In this document: positions 20,644 to 34,116 of the stretch, in pieces | Numbering within the stretch: the first letter of the stretch is position 1 | Layout: every line of letters starts with the position of its first letter | Source of the DNA: Hirudo medicinalis | Taxonomy: Eukaryota; Annelida; Clitellata; Hirudinida; Hirudinidae | Assembly: GCA_011800805.1 (NCBI GenBank) | Contig: MPNW01000016.1 | Coordinates: 293,417 to 357,416, forward strand | DNA length: 64,000 nt | Direction: 5' to 3' | The notes under the pieces: model-generated | The model's database searches: none | Seen by the model: the letters and a program-made list of their open reading frames with translations, nothing else | Told to the model about the DNA's origin: nothing | Made by a program: the position numbers and the translations under genes

Positions 20644-23600
20644 TTATTTGGCCTGGGTAGTTCGTAAGAAGCTCTCGATGCGAGCGTTTTTGACGTGATC
20701 GTCCTCTTCGCTGGGTCCTCTTCCGCTGTCTGTCCATGTGGAACCTGAGCAGACGCTCTCGAGATCTTGCTCCCTGTTGTGGTGGCCAACCCGTGCCACC
20801 GGTTGCAACTGAAAGGGATGGAAAGTAGTGGGTGAGTTAATGAAACCTAAGCCAAACATTTGTCGGCAGAAAAGCCGCCGAATTGTAAAGAGAATCGTGT
20901 TTATACAAACATTTCGAAAATGTGATCAATTACGAAGATACAGAATACTCGACACCTATGCTTCAAATGCTCGCTACAAAATTAGCCGAAATAGAGTTTT
21001 TAAGACGTGTTTGTTCATGCTGGGTTGCATGTCGTGCTGAGAATTCAGAAGTCGAATCAAGCTTTAATGCTGCCATCTTAATAAGGCCCAATTTCTTTAA
21101 GAAAAAATTGACAGCTCCTCTAAAAATTAGTTGGAAAACTTGGCTTCCTCGATTTTTATCAACCTGTTCGAAAATGTTTGCAAGGTGTTGAGCCTAGTGG
21201 CGCTTAATTGAAGTGGCGAGAGGACTGCAAGCAATTAGCTGCTGAACTTACAGGAATGGATTCTGGCGAATAAAGAGATCTTTTGTTTCTCATCATGAAT
21301 GGTGGAGCCTGCTGATGAGGTGGATTAGGATAGTGACACTGTTGATTCGGAGGTGAGTGACAAGTAACGTGTGAATTGCAGAAGTTGCAGTAATGGTGAC
21401 GGTGGTAATAAGACGGCGAACCCCCGAATCCTCTACACGTGGCCGAACTGCACCTACCAGCGTGGGGATCTCCTGCTCCCGGCATGTTGCTCTGAAAATT
21501 CATCGAGAGTGTAAGGGATTGGAAGACCTCTAATTGCCACACGAAAATTATCTACGCGGTGGCAGTTAGCATCAATTATTACATTTTGAAAATACAAACT
21601 AACGGGGGTGATCCTAATGTTTTGAGCGGGATCCCAGCTATTTGTCATGATCATTGTACCGGGGTCGTGCAGTCTGCACATCTCTAAATCCTCGTCCTCT
21701 TCCTCTCTAGAGCCGCCAACATTGACGCTGGGACCTCTGCAGTTGCATCCGCCGGCCTCCGACTTGGATGACGTGGTATCCACAGTCACCGAGCTGCTCC
21801 CCAACTTTCTGCAGTCAACGGTCGAACTACTGGCCTCGTTGCTTTGAGTGCAGCCAGATCGACAATGTCTTGTCTGATTGCTCTCAGTCTCGTACGCATC
21901 GAGAACTTTGGTCACCATGTATTTACCCCTTTCGTTTCGACGCCTCCTCTGCCTTCTGCTGACGCGGACGGCGATGACAGCAATGCAAATGACCAGGAGA
22001 AGAACTGTTCCGACGGATGCTGCAAGGATGATTAGATTCTTGTCGGAGATTTTATTGGTAAGCGCCTGAGTCGAATCTTCTTTTCCGAGGGAAGAATTGA
22101 TGAAAATGTTCAGGTCTGCTACGGACATCAAAGGAGGATTTCCAAGGTCTGACACGCTGATCACAAGTCTGTGCAGCCTATCCTGGGCTCCTGATTCCTT
22201 TAATGACTTTGCGACAGTTATTACTCCGGTCGTGGGATCTATGGCAAAGGAATTGTCCACGTTGCCATTCGATATTGAAAAGATCAGTTCTGCGTTCGGA
22301 CCGACGTCTGCATCTGTTGCAACCAGGCGAGTCACCAAGGTACCAGGGTTGGAGTTGGTCGCTATTTGAATGACGTTTCCCGAATCCGTGTTTGGAAAAA
22401 TGAATGAGGGTGCATTATCATTGACGTCGTCGACGTAAACCGTCACATTTATTCTCGATTCGACGACCGGCACACCCGGATTCGAAGCCACAACTTGAAA
22501 CTTGTAGAGGGGCTGCTCTTCTCTGTCCAGACGTTTGAGATTTCTTATTTCTCCGCTCTCCTCGTTAATCTGGAAGGCGTCATCTGCAGAGACGATCCTG
22601 TAGCGTATTTTATTGAATTCGGAGCTGGCGTCCGAATCCGCTGCCTTCACGGAGCCTACCAACGAATCGATCGGATTGTTCTCAGGAACGCTCAGGTAAT
22701 ATGACGGCTTTTCAAACTTGGGCTCCTCGTCATTAAAATCCAGGATATGAAGAATCAGAGTGGCTGTGGCAGACAACGGGGGTGATCCTCTGTCGGTAAC
22801 ATTTACGAGGAATTTATATTCGGTCTCTTTTTCGTAATCGAAGATCATGTTGCTCGTTATTTTTCCGAGGATTGGATCGACGTTGAGAACGGTTTGATGG
22901 GCTGGCGAGAGAGCGTGCAATGAGTACTGAAGTACTGCATTGCGTCCTGAATCGGCATCGGTGGCGTTGATCTTAGTGATGAGCAGGTTGGGCGAATTGT
23001 TTTCGTAGATTGAAATGTTGTAGTTGCTGTTGGGACTGAGGACGGGTGGGTTGTCATTGACGTCTGTGATGTCGACTTCGATCTCTTTGTAGTTGGTCAG
23101 CGGAGGACTTCCGTGATCCTGACAAGTTATCAGGATTTGATGGGAAGCGCTTTCCTCTCGATCGAAACTCACTCCGGTGCTGATCATGTAGTCGGAATCA
23201 GAGTCGTAGATTTTCTCGAACTTGAACAAAGCTGCGTTGTCTATGGAGCAGGAGACCTTCTTGTTCTCACCGCTGTCCTTGTCGTGTACAAGGACGTGAG
23301 CGACGTTGACACCAGGCGGAAGATTTTCTTGTACAGTGGCAGCCGATTCAGAAATGAAGGCGCTGATTTCTGGGTAGTTGTCGTTGACGTCTGTCAAGTT
23401 CACGATGACTTTAGTGAACTCTGGAAGAGAACCGAGGCCTGCGTCGCTGGCTTGAACCGTCAGGGCATAGGTTTGAGTTTGTTCGAAATCTAGACGATCT
23501 TTCGTGAATATCTCACCAGTATTTGAATTTATTCCAAATATGTGACCGTATGATTTCTCGTCGTAATCAGAAAAACTGTACCTAACGAGGCCATTGATGC

Positions 23601-24423
23601 CCGAATCTGGATCAGTTGCTCTGACAGTCAGAAGCGTGGTCGACGGTGAAGTGTCTTCGGGAATTTGAACAAAATACGAGGACTTCTCAAAGTGAGGGCT
23701 GTTATCGTTGGCGTCTAAAACACTGATCGTCACCACGAGTGAGCCTGAAAGTTGTGGTTCTCCTCCATCCACTGCAACCACGTGTAGGGTGTGAACTTCT
23801 TGTTGCTCCCGATCCAACCTGCCATTGAGTTTGATTCTCACCTCTTTTTTGTTGCTCCCTTGATCGTTCTCCACCAACTGGAATAATTCAGAGCCGCTGA
23901 GTCGGTAGTTTTGGATTCCGTTTTGGCCGATATCCAAATCTTCTGCAGCGGGAATTAAGTAAGTCGTGCCATTGGAAGCAGTTTCGGGGATGTTAAAATG
24001 GAAATTGTCTTTCGGAAAAGCAGGGGCATGATCGTTAATGTCAAGGATTTGAACTATGACTCTAACGTGGGACTGATGACCTGGTTTTATGACAACCTCG
24101 AATGACTGCTCGCAGGGGTCCGTGGTATCCGGGCACAACGTCTCCCTGTCGAGCACGTGGTTGGTGTGGATTGTCCCGTCCCTTTCTCCAATTGTGAAAT
24201 GCTTGTGGGCATTTTTCAAGTGGAAACGAAGTTTATGTTCGTCAGACGACCACACGGATGAGGCGTTTATGTCTCTTCTCACGTCCCCGACTGGAGTTGA
24301 AATTGGCAATTCTTCTGATATGGAATAGTTTAGCAACCTCGGATAGTTTGAAGCATTCGAGATTGGCAGGAGACATAAAACTATGCTTGAAAGAGAAAAC
24401 AGGAGGCGAGGAATCTTGTTCAT
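20644..24423 (-). CDS. Delta-type protocadherin (seven cadherin repeats)
   Basis: Three coding exons on the minus strand: 24423-21583, 21491-21252, 20808-20644 (about 1,081 residues). Exon 1 starts with a signal peptide (MNKIPRLLFSLSSIVLCLLP). It encodes seven cadherin repeats with calcium motifs (DINDHAP, DANDNSP, DVNDNYP, DVNDNPP, DFNDEEP, DVNDNAP, and ATDAD in EC7). A membrane span follows (LIILAASVGTVLLLVICIAV) with a basic stop-transfer. Seven repeats fit delta-1 protocadherins, which mediate homophilic adhesion. The tail ends with an acidic/Ser motif, TWTDSGRGPSEEDD, of the kind seen in protocadherin tails. The 91-base first intron (21492-21582) is needed to reach the frame of exon 2. 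If it is kept, the protein ends at RRSPRW instead. The extracellular part in one large exon is typical of protocadherins. Confidence 0.92.
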
Positions 24424-27400
24424 GTTGGCGTCATTTCGGAGATTGAACGTCCGTTTATCTCATGGAAGAATTCCCTGAAATTCGACTTTGGCTTCATCTC
24501 TTTGCATCTTGGTAAAATCCTAGAATGATTAATTTTAGGCTCACAAGCTCGGTTAAAGAAAAATAAAGGGGAGTTTAAGATATTATTATGATTGGAGTTT
24601 TATTTATTTTTGTTTTTGCTGATGTTACAACTCTGCTTGGTAATTGCATCCAGAATCGATCAGGTCAATGTTTCGTTTGCGTGCTACGAAATGTGTCAAA
24701 CGAAAGAGCACCGGTTCAACCCTCAGCTTGTCCCGGGTCTATAAAAGTACTCGATGAACTCGATTCTTCAGACGGAGAGGACAGTCGTATTTGACTGCAT
24801 CAACTTGGAGCGACTCACTCAGGATCCCGGGATTGTATCCGTGAGATAGAAAGTTTCCAATGTTTGAGCAGCAACTCGCGATAAGCTCTTTAGTGTCGTG
24901 TTGCTGAAAACTCCGCAAACAGCGAATGTTTCGCTTCTTTTATTTCACAGACGAAGTCCCAAGAACAATTTCAACGTGGATGATAATTATTTACATTCAT
25001 CGTTCGTTCGTTCATCGCATCAATCGAACGCCTATGAGACAATTTTCACAGCAGGCAAATAAGCAATGATGCTCGCTCGAATGGGGAGAGTTTGCAAAGC
25101 AACTTGGAGTGCGCGTATCTGCACGTGATGGTCTAACATCAGAGAACAGATGTTCGTATGAGCAGTTTATTCTTCACAACGGCTTAAGAAAACCTCCCAT
25201 TTAGAGGACACATTGGAAGAAAACCGATGGAGGTCACTCCACGTGAACACGCCATACGAACCAGGAAAAACTTTTGATTCATCAGCCTGGCACCCTGCTC
25301 CTCAGTCATAAATTATCGAGTGTCAATTAACGCCGCCAGTACTTCCTCGTCAAGCGAATTGTTGCTTGATGAATGGAGACAAAAATGACAAGTCCCCTAT
25401 GAATCATTACTCTTGAAAATAAAAGATGACTCAGTGGAATGTAGGTCGAGTTTCAGCGCCAAATAATTCCACTCCATCCATTTCATCACATCTCAATTCT
25501 GCTTTCAGTTCGTGCCTTGTTTATGGCGCCAGAGTGGATTTGTACGAAGACTTTTGCTAAGAAAGACGGACTCGAGAAACTGGTGTTGTTTGCGGTAATT
25601 TTACAAACGTCGCGAGCAGCCTCAATCTTAAATCTTAATTTTGGAAGCCATCTTAGTAAATATTTTATTTTGATCAGAAACAAAAAGAACGGACCATTTA
25701 ACTTCCAACAAGCAATCCATTATTCAGCAGACGCTGCCGAGAGACAGTCCGACAGTCGAAAGCTTCGTTTAATTAAAAAGCAATCGGGTGGTTGAACTTA
25801 TGACGAATTTATGTTGCCGGTAAGTGTTGTTCTAAATTGTACCGATGACCACTTCAAAGAAAGACAGACTGCGCCAAAAGATGTTCGGAATGAAGGCAGA
25901 ATGAAGAAAAGCCAGCTATAGATATAAATACAAAACAAGAAGAGAGATAGACTGAGTACCTATTCGAACCTGCAAGAGGCTGCAAAAGTCGGTTAAGGAA
26001 ATAAACAACATCGACCTCCAAAAGTGGGTTTTACATGGGAACGTATCGATCGCTGGCTATCTAATAAGATCCTCGAAGCAGCCGTCAATTAAGCAATTTC
26101 ATCGGTCATCTCTGAAAATGTCCGTGGAATGAAAGAAATACTTATGCTTCCATCTCAGCGTTTCGTACATTTTCGAGCGGCACTCGAATCGGCCCTCACA
26201 TGCGCTATTTACAGACACCTTATTGCATTCTGTGGTCTCATTACAATTTGATATATCGCCCGGCTGGATTAATTTTGCCGGAAAATTTTTTAGTCCCCCA
26301 ACAATAACAGCTCAAACGAGGCTCCATATTTCCAGCGAAAGCAAGTAATAAGCGAAAATCACCCCGCAGGAAAGGAGCGACTAATCATCCTTCAAACGTT
26401 CGTGAAGGGATATCCATTATGAAGAGGACTTAAATTTATTTCAGTTCAATGGCTGCAGTAAGCGATGCAAAATGACTTGTGCGACACGAAAGAGTGAGAA
26501 ATATTGTGCCCTTTTTCTCTTCTCTTTGACAAAACGTCGACAGGTGGCTTGGAGGAGTAGGAAATGTGAGTCATAAACATGGAGATGTTCGGTCGCAGAT
26601 AGGAGTGTTAAAAACAAAGTCAGAAATTCTTGCCAGCCATTGATGGAAACTTGTGGATTACCTGGAAATGCGAAAACCACCGAAGAATGACGCTTTAACA
26701 AATGGGAAGGGAATGCATGGTCTCTGCTAAAGAAATTTTAAGTGGAGGAAGCTTCCATGCCAATAGAATGTGAGAATTTCTCTTAATTTCACGTCGAACC
26801 AAAAGTTCGCAGCACATCCGAAGTCATTTAGAAATTCTTAGAGGGGAGAGATTCGAAGAGATGTCATTTGTTGATTTGACGATAAGAATCTCGAGTTGGT
26901 TTGAGGAAAGTGTTCAAAGAAAATAAAATTAAAATGTATGCTCAAGGAAATTCTCAAAAAAACTCTTTAAAGAGAACGCGATTAAGTCTTTCTAGTCATC
27001 GTTTGTGCCTCCAAGTACGGAACCTCATCAACTCGAGATTGCACACCTGCTGTCGAAACACCTCGGCATTTTAGGGGGTGGGGGAGGTCAGCCATTAAGA
27101 GCAGGTCATCGAGAACCAACGACTCATTGACATAAAGAGGTCGAACAATAATCAGAATTTTAAATTGGCCGACTCCTCTCGAAAATTGTGCCGGTTCAGA
27201 GAGTGTGACATTTAATGGCGAAGAGAGGAAAGAAAGGAAAAAGAGGGCAGAATTATGGAAAGGTTGTCATGGAAACGAGGAGGAGGGAACATCGTCCGGT
27301 CGACAGCAGCTGAAAGACAACAAAGGTCGACATGAAAGGAAGGTCCAGCTGCGTGGATGACTCACTTGGATGGAATAACCTCTCCATCCTTTGAGACCGC

Positions 27401-27924
27401 CACGCAAACTCCGTCTACCGCCGTCGTGTCTACAACTCATCCGAGGTCGGAAGTGTTTTTTTTCCGGATTGCTTCCAGTTTGGCAGCAGTCTCTTCCTCG
27501 AAGAGATGACACGACAAGTTACGATGACATCGGAATTCTTTGGATTTAAAGCTGCGAAAGAAGGAGATACACCGAAAATCTTACGCTTGGATTGTTTCCG
27601 AGCTGCGTGAGAGCGAGTCAGAAATAAGCGGAGATAATGAAAGATTCCATCGAATCCCACAAGGCAAACATTTCCAAGTCAGGGTTGAACTCAACGCAAG
27701 ATGAGAGCGTTTGTTTAGAGTTTGTTGCGCATAGTTGGCGTAGTTTCTCTCATTCTTTTTACTCGTGGACTACCTTCCAGTCACGTGACTGAAACGGTAC
27801 GACTAATGGCTTCTCGTGCGATCCATCACGCGAAAGTTTGGTCAGTTGATGTTCTTCAGGTGGTTCTGAGTCATCTGTTTACAAAAACACTCCTCTCGCT
27901 CGACACTTCAGCAGTAACAACAAT

Positions 27925-28000
27925 ATGCGTCGTCATCATCATCATCATCATCTTCATCTTCATAGTCATCATCGTCAGGAAAAGGCGATCGAATCGATAG
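27925..28000. repeat. CAT/CTT triplet repeat
   Basis: Consecutive CAT and CTT/CAT triplets (CGTCGTCATCATCATCATC and onward). They create an artificial poly-His or poly-Ile frame. Confidence 0.85.
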
Positions 28001-28079
28001 TTCGATTTTTTTCAACCGTCACTCATTCATCTGATAATCTCCTGCGACTAACCAACTACTGGAACGTGCCTGAGAGCTT

Positions 28080-28200
28080 CGTTGTACTTCTGCTTGTAGT
28101 TTCGGTGATGCTGGTGATGATGCTGATAGTGATGTTGATGATGATGCTGATGGTGATGCTGATGATGACGGTGATGATGGTGACAAACACCGTGTTGGTG
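28080..28200. repeat. GATGCT/GATGGT-type triplet repeat
   Basis: Imperfect GATG-based triplet and hexamer repeats (TGATGCTGATGGTGATGC). Overlapping open frames on both strands arise from it. Confidence 0.85.
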
Positions 28201-29235
28201 AACTGCTGATGTTACTGTTACCAAACAATCATCATAAATGGCGCTTAAATAGCATCATGGCAGATGTTATTTTACGATCCGGTGCGGTCATTCTTATCCG
28301 TTCTTCTCCTATTTCATTGAAATCGAAAACTCATGGAAATTTCCAGGAGTGGAATAAATAAATGAACTGGCACCTAATCGAATCCACTTTTATTTATAAA
28401 CAATCCACGGGAGAATTATTTGATTAGCTGCTCAACTTTACCTGTCTGACTGATGTCATCCATTAATCGCATGGACGTCTCACGTTGATATCCAGCCGTG
28501 CAGGAATTCAAACAAATGGTCGACGGTTTGAATTCGGTATTCTGACATTTTAAAATTATTAGCATAACGTAAACAATAATACATTTTTTATGAATGTTGT
28601 TGTGTTACGTGATGTTATCATCGTTTTGTGGCAGGTAAAGTTGTTTCAAGAGTCTCCGAAGCTAACGAAACATTAAACAATTTTATTTGCGTTTCATTGA
28701 GGTTCTTAATGAGACTGCTCAGTAATTCGTGAGCAGCAATCAGCTCATGTAACACGCCAACTTTACTAGAGGCAAGCTATTAAAAGGTAGCAAGAAGTGC
28801 CAGAGAAAAAGACAGAAAAATAGAGAAAGAGATAACGAGAGATGGATGAGATAAAGCCCATCCTTGGGTCTGAAGCAGCTCAAACGTGCTGTGCGAATTT
28901 TCTGATTCATAAAATCATTCACTCAGTCACTTACTACTACTACTAACTATCGGTTGTAAAATGCTGGAAATATTTTCTCGAGCGACGGTTCAAAACAAAG
29001 GAATTGAATTGATCGAAATGAATAGAAACTGCTCACCTCTCGCAGTTTGCTGTTGCTTATGAAGACAGAAACGTGATCCCAACTCGACGAGAAATAAAAC
29101 AATCTTTTAATCCAAGGTAGATTCAATGAGAAAATAGAAAATATTCGATGTTTTTGTAGAGAGTAGAAGAAAACTCAAAGCTCTCGCAAATCGCATCGAC
29201 ATACTGCTTAGAACAGTTGATTGCCATAAAGTAGG

Positions 29236-29315
29236 CGGCTCTGTACATCCAATATATATCTCTACCGCTCTGTACATTCAATATATGTCTCTACCGTTAC
29301 GTACATCCAACTCTA
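29236..29315. repeat. 29-base tandem repeat, nearly three copies
   Basis: Units of the form CTCTGTACATCCAATATATA plus TCTCTACCG repeat with a few substitutions. The last unit is truncated at CTACTG. Confidence 0.7.
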
Positions 29316-29822
29316 CTGAATAAATTCTTAACCATTATAAATCTGTATTTCAGTTGTTCGTGTTAACTTATTGTGTATTTGCACAGATAATGTGTACCAC
29401 GTTGTTACATAATATCCATTATATAATATAAAACTATGTATATATAAATATATGTGCTTCTGAGTCCAGTTATTAAATTTTTCATCCTCCATAAACGCGG
29501 ATATTTTGAGCAAAAGTTTTCCAAATTTGATGAATACGGAGACCTCTGGGATGGCGGCAAAAGGCAGGAAGTCAGACAGTCGTTCAATAAAAGCTGCTGG
29601 AATTACAAATAACACAAATGTTTGGAAATACACGTTATTGTAAATGCAAATAATGCAAATTGTTGGGAATACAAATAACAGAAATGCGCGTGAGATCGGA
29701 AAATCAGTCGGACTGTAAATTAAGTTTCCATGTCACTTGGTGTTCCGAGTACATGTGAAGAAAGTTCAAATTCTTAAGTATGCCTGCTTCTTTAAGCATG
29801 CGTTCGACCTTTTTTCTCTCTG

Positions 29823-30110
29823 ACCTCACAAGGCAGGTTGTCCAAATGGGTTGCGTTCCTGCATGCGGCAGTGATGGCAACAGTCGTAATGTGTCGTGTT
29901 CTCAAGCTTGTACTGCCACAAGCGCCACAAAATTGTTTTATTAACGTCCATTGCATAACTGGATGATTAGGATGGTGCTCCCGCAACGGGATTCGAATCC
30001 GTGCTGCCATCGTGAGCCACAAGCGCCCTTGACGCTATATAAATGGTTTACAAAAGAGTGCCTCTATGAATACGGCGCTACATCAATGAAGTACATTTAT
30101 ACAAAAGCTT
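29823..30110 (+). mobile_element. SINE family A, copy 4, interrupted
   Basis: The family head (GGTTGCGTTCCTGCATGCGG, GGCAACAGTCGTAATGTGTC) and 3' body (GCGCCCTTGACGCTATATAA, ACGGCGCTACATCAATGAAG) are separated by an 89-base insertion of a different SINE, flanked by GCCACAAGCGCC on both sides. Confidence 0.78.
29927..30015 (-). mobile_element. SINE family B, inserted in SINE A with 12-base duplication
   Basis: Minus-strand copy with a box B sequence (GGATTCGAATCCCG on the minus strand) and the family body GAGCACCATCCTAA. The target duplication GCCACAAGCGCC lies at 29915-29926 and 30016-30027. A second copy of the family is at 52970-53080. Confidence 0.78.
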
Positions 30111-31317
30111 ACGGGTTATGAAGGGACATTCATATCAGTTTTCATCCCAGAAAATGTGCAAAGTACATGCTCGAAATATGATAATTTTAACCGCATAATT
30201 TGAAAAGAGCAAGCATTTTATTCGAATGGTTTGCATAAATGCATACATTATAAAAACACAAAATGCATAATACCGCAACATAAATTACATTCAAATACTG
30301 TTTAGTTTGCGGATGATTCACCGATGTTGTTTTCCGGTAGGGAAATAATTTTTCGCCATTAATTTTTTGGACAATTTTTACCTTCAGCACCTTTGAAGTC
30401 GCTTGATTAATTCTCGTGAGTTTGTGTGACTCAAGTTAAACACTGGAATTGTGGCCAATTTGAACTCGGTTGTGAAGCGATTGGATGGAATTGTGCATTT
30501 AAAAGTTCATTGGATCACAGGTAGAATAAGTCATAAATGGAAACAATGTATTTCTTCAACTCAAATAAATGCTGAGTTGAGGAGATTTGGAGAGCCACTC
30601 GAGCGGATGAATTTGATGACTCATTGCATCACCTGTCCTCCACGTGGAAATATTGCTCCTGAATTAGTTTGTGTGGCCTATAACCATGCTGGAAATGACT
30701 AGGTAGCTGACGGGATTCGCAAATTGATTTGGTGACTCATCCACTGACGAGTGACTAAGTCCATTGTTCCACACGAGTGATTCGTCGGATGCCTCAAGGA
30801 TGCAATACGTTGGCCAATCCTCAACTGATTTGCGTTGAGACGAATTAAAAATGAAAGCGAAGAAAATGAACATAAATACACATCATAATGCAACAGTCGT
30901 TCTCATCACTTTCAAATACACTTCAAAGTGACATCCAGGAAAATCAAAACTTCATCCATCGATGTGGCTGGAAATGAGATCATCATCATCATCATCAGCC
31001 TCGTTAAGAAGCTTTTATTGCTCGCTTATTGATCCATCGATTGCTTATTGAGCGATTTTTTTACGTACAAACGAATGATCCTGGAAGAACTCCATGAGGC
31101 CCAAATCTGGAAGGCACGTTGCCTGGAAATGAAAATTTAATGCGAGGCGAACATTCTGGACACTCAATTGCCCCCAAAAGGAAACGTAGAAAAATATCTC
31201 AAGAGTGCAGAATGAGAAGTAAAAAAAACAGTAAAACATCTCCGACCATAAAATTCTGAAGATGCAACAGCAAGTTTAGTGTATGGAACGATTGAATTTT
31301 TTTTGTTTGCTCAGCAT

Positions 31318-31410
31318 TTTCTCGATGGGAAGGAATGAGGGGGTGAAAGAGTGAAGGAATGATGGAGTGATGGAATGAGGGAGGGAGTGTGAATGAAGGA
31401 ACGATCAGTG
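31318..31410. repeat. Purine-rich GGAATGA-type tract
   Basis: Almost all purine on the plus strand with GGAATGA and GGAGTGA units repeated about ten times. Simple-sequence DNA. Confidence 0.75.
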
Positions 31411-34013
31411 CTGGAGTGACATGAAGATTGCTTGTTGGTCCCTTTTGTGGCAAATTCATTCTTTTTACATTCGTCCTTGCTGACAGGATCATCACTCACA
31501 TCCATGCTTAGCAGAGTCATTGTCATCATCACTGCATTAGCAATAACTGCTGGGACATCACCGATGTCATTATCATCTCCACAATCATCGTCATCATCAT
31601 CACAATCACCAAGCGTATCTTGGCAATCGGAATAGCATTGAGGACTTGAAAGACACAGCAGATGATGCTAAGCCTGCCTCTCCAGGGACGAATAACATTC
31701 AAATCGACTTGTTTCTCGGAACTCTTCATCAAAGTCGTTTTTGTTTGCAGCTGTCTGCTCCCCTCAGTTAACCATTGCAGACTTTTAATGGACTTTAGAG
31801 ACCAGCTTTTGAAGGCTTCTGGTGGCTGGTGATCGGTTATAATTCAGCGGGTAGTGGCTTGTTTGACAACTCTGATATATTCAGTCAGTCATTCCTGCCA
31901 TCTTCCTTCTCCGCCCTTTGACCAGTTTCAGTTCTGTCGAGTGAAAGTGCAAATTATCGGAGTGGATTCTCCAGGTCACCTTGGAAATATTTCATTTCCA
32001 TCTCACGAGAGCTTCATCAAAGCCAAAGCTCGTCGTTGTTCAGTGATTGTTTTATAAATCATTCACTAACTTCATTGCATCGATGCGAGAATGCAAAACC
32101 AAGCGATCCTACCTTAACACAATTTTTCCTCCTTCCCAAGCAAATGTCACATTACATCAATAAGGAATAAAATATTTTCTCAGAAATTATTCATCAACGA
32201 TGACATCAAACATTCCAATTAAATTTGATCGTTTAAAATCACAAAATCGATTTATTTCAAGTTTTAATTCTTAACATCTCCAAATAATTGAATTGCAACA
32301 TTAAAAACTTTGTTTATGATCTGCATTTCCTATATGCCAGAAGACCGTGATGATGATACCAGGTGATATTGTATTAATATTCAATAAGGTAATTTTCAAT
32401 AAATATAATATTATTTGTAATTATCTCGTTATGGTTGACGTAATCCAAGCAGGTTCTTGTTCTCAATATTCTTCTCATTCCTTGAGCTCACGACTCCTTA
32501 AGCATCTTGACGTCTTCCCAAAAATCTTTCCATTGGAAAATTAAGTGGAATAACTGAAGGACTCTAATGCCACCACTGCAACATTATTGTCTGTGACAGC
32601 GAATTCTAAAATCTTAAGAGAAAATTACTGAGTCGAATATCGATGATGATTGTTATCGCAGGATAGATGCTTTGGCACGGCTTCATAATGCTTCTTATTT
32701 GCAGACGAAATCCCTATTTGCTTCACACTTTTAGGCTTTTCCTGCTTTGCTTGAGGCAAACTCCACTTCCTCGTTATCATTGCGTGCGATAAAACAAAAA
32801 AAGCATCTTAAGCATCAAAATCCGCCTCACACTTACCATGGTTGCGCATGAAATGAAGTGATTTCAAAATGCATCTGCCTAATAGCAGCTCCACCACGGA
32901 TATTTTGTGATCATTCTTCTGTCATTAGGCTTCTTAAACGCGTGAAAGTATTCATCTTTTATCCGGCAACTCCCGAGATTGGATCCAGGATTCCTTAGCG
33001 TTTGCTCCTGCTTTTCGCGATAATTCGATGTGAAGAGACAATCTGATGAGATGATTCCATCGTTGCCCTCGTGAATTGCAGCAGAAATTAAGCCGTGCAA
33101 ACGAATGAAGTATCTCTCTGCTTGTTTTTCTCCATCGTGGAATATTAAGAATGATTGAATTTTTAATTTTAAAATGTTTTTAAATATTCCAATCTACTAA
33201 TAATAGAAAAAATCTACACAAACAAAACCTCCAGCCATTATAATGTTGACTACGAAGATTATGAAGAACCGTCCTAAACATCTGACTATGAAATGAACTT
33301 TAATGCACACATTATGAAAAGCATGATCAAAAATGCAAGCAAGTGATCGGAAATACGAAGTGAACCACATTACAACCACATAGAAAACATAAATTCCGTA
33401 GATTACACAACTGAAATTGCAATGTTTGCCCAACAGAAGTAATATGGAAGACTTTAATAAAAAAAATGTACTTCTAGAGTTCGTTTGAATAAGGAACCAT
33501 AAATGACGCAAATAGGCCCTGAAAGCATTGAAGAAATTTGAGACGAAGGTTTCAAGACAAGCCTCATTTGAAGGGACAAAACGATTTTGCCAATGCTAGT
33601 GCGTGAGACCTTAACTCGCCAAACTGATTAGCAAAACATGATATTCAGTTAATTTCAGGAAATTTTTGGGATGGTTTAACAAAGGTTTGCCCACTGTAAA
33701 TAACTGAAACTGCCTTTGGTTGAAAGCATGACGTCACACTGTACCTGGCGACTATCTAAAATTAAGTCACCAATCCTCGGAAAACTTTTTGGGGAAGATA
33801 TAATCCTTGTGAAGAAATGCAGAAAATTGTCTAAATTGTGTGATTTAATTTATAGCCTGTCTCTAATGATATAAACAACCATTGCTTTTAAATTAAATTT
33901 TTGCAAGAACATTTTATCGATAGCTTTGGATAGAATTTAAAATTTGAATTTTATCCTCAAAAACCTTTGAGACGCTACTTTAATAAGATAAGTCCAAATA
34001 TTTGTAGAAATAA

Positions 34014-34116
34014 AAGTATATTATTGAAAATTCGAAGGCGGAGAGGAGTGTCCTCAAGGACTATGTCGTTGCCTGGCTAAAACAAAATCCATACACAACA
34101 ACGATAAGGGCTTACG
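34014..34116 (+). other. Possible orphan coding exon
   Basis: An open frame preceded by a stop at 34011 reads smoothly as protein (AERSVLKDYVVAWLKQNPYT...). It ends at a consensus donor GTGAGT (GA|GTGAGT near 34117). I do not recognise the family and could not place a partner exon. It could be a 5' exon of the next gene or a chance frame. Confidence 0.25.

Larger units (their letters stand above)
24424..34013. other. 9.6 kb gene-poor region upstream of the protocadherin
   Basis: No exon chain or RNA gene recognised on either strand. Contents seen: triplet repeats (27925-28000, 28080-28195, 30979-30996, 31500-31625), a 29-base tandem repeat (29236-29315), a purine-rich tract (31318-31410) and a nested SINE pair (29823-30110). 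Longer open frames here coincide with triplet repeats and are judged spurious. Its position 5' of a cell-adhesion gene would suit 5' UTR exons and enhancers, which is inference. Confidence 0.5.

Noticed and set aside
24741..24748. TATAAAAG as a core promoter on the plus strand
   Set aside because: No plus-strand gene follows. The nearest gene is the minus-strand protocadherin to the left.
27722..28228. Several overlapping open frames on both strands
   Set aside because: They come from CAT and GATG repeats, with no start context, splice pattern or recognisable domain.
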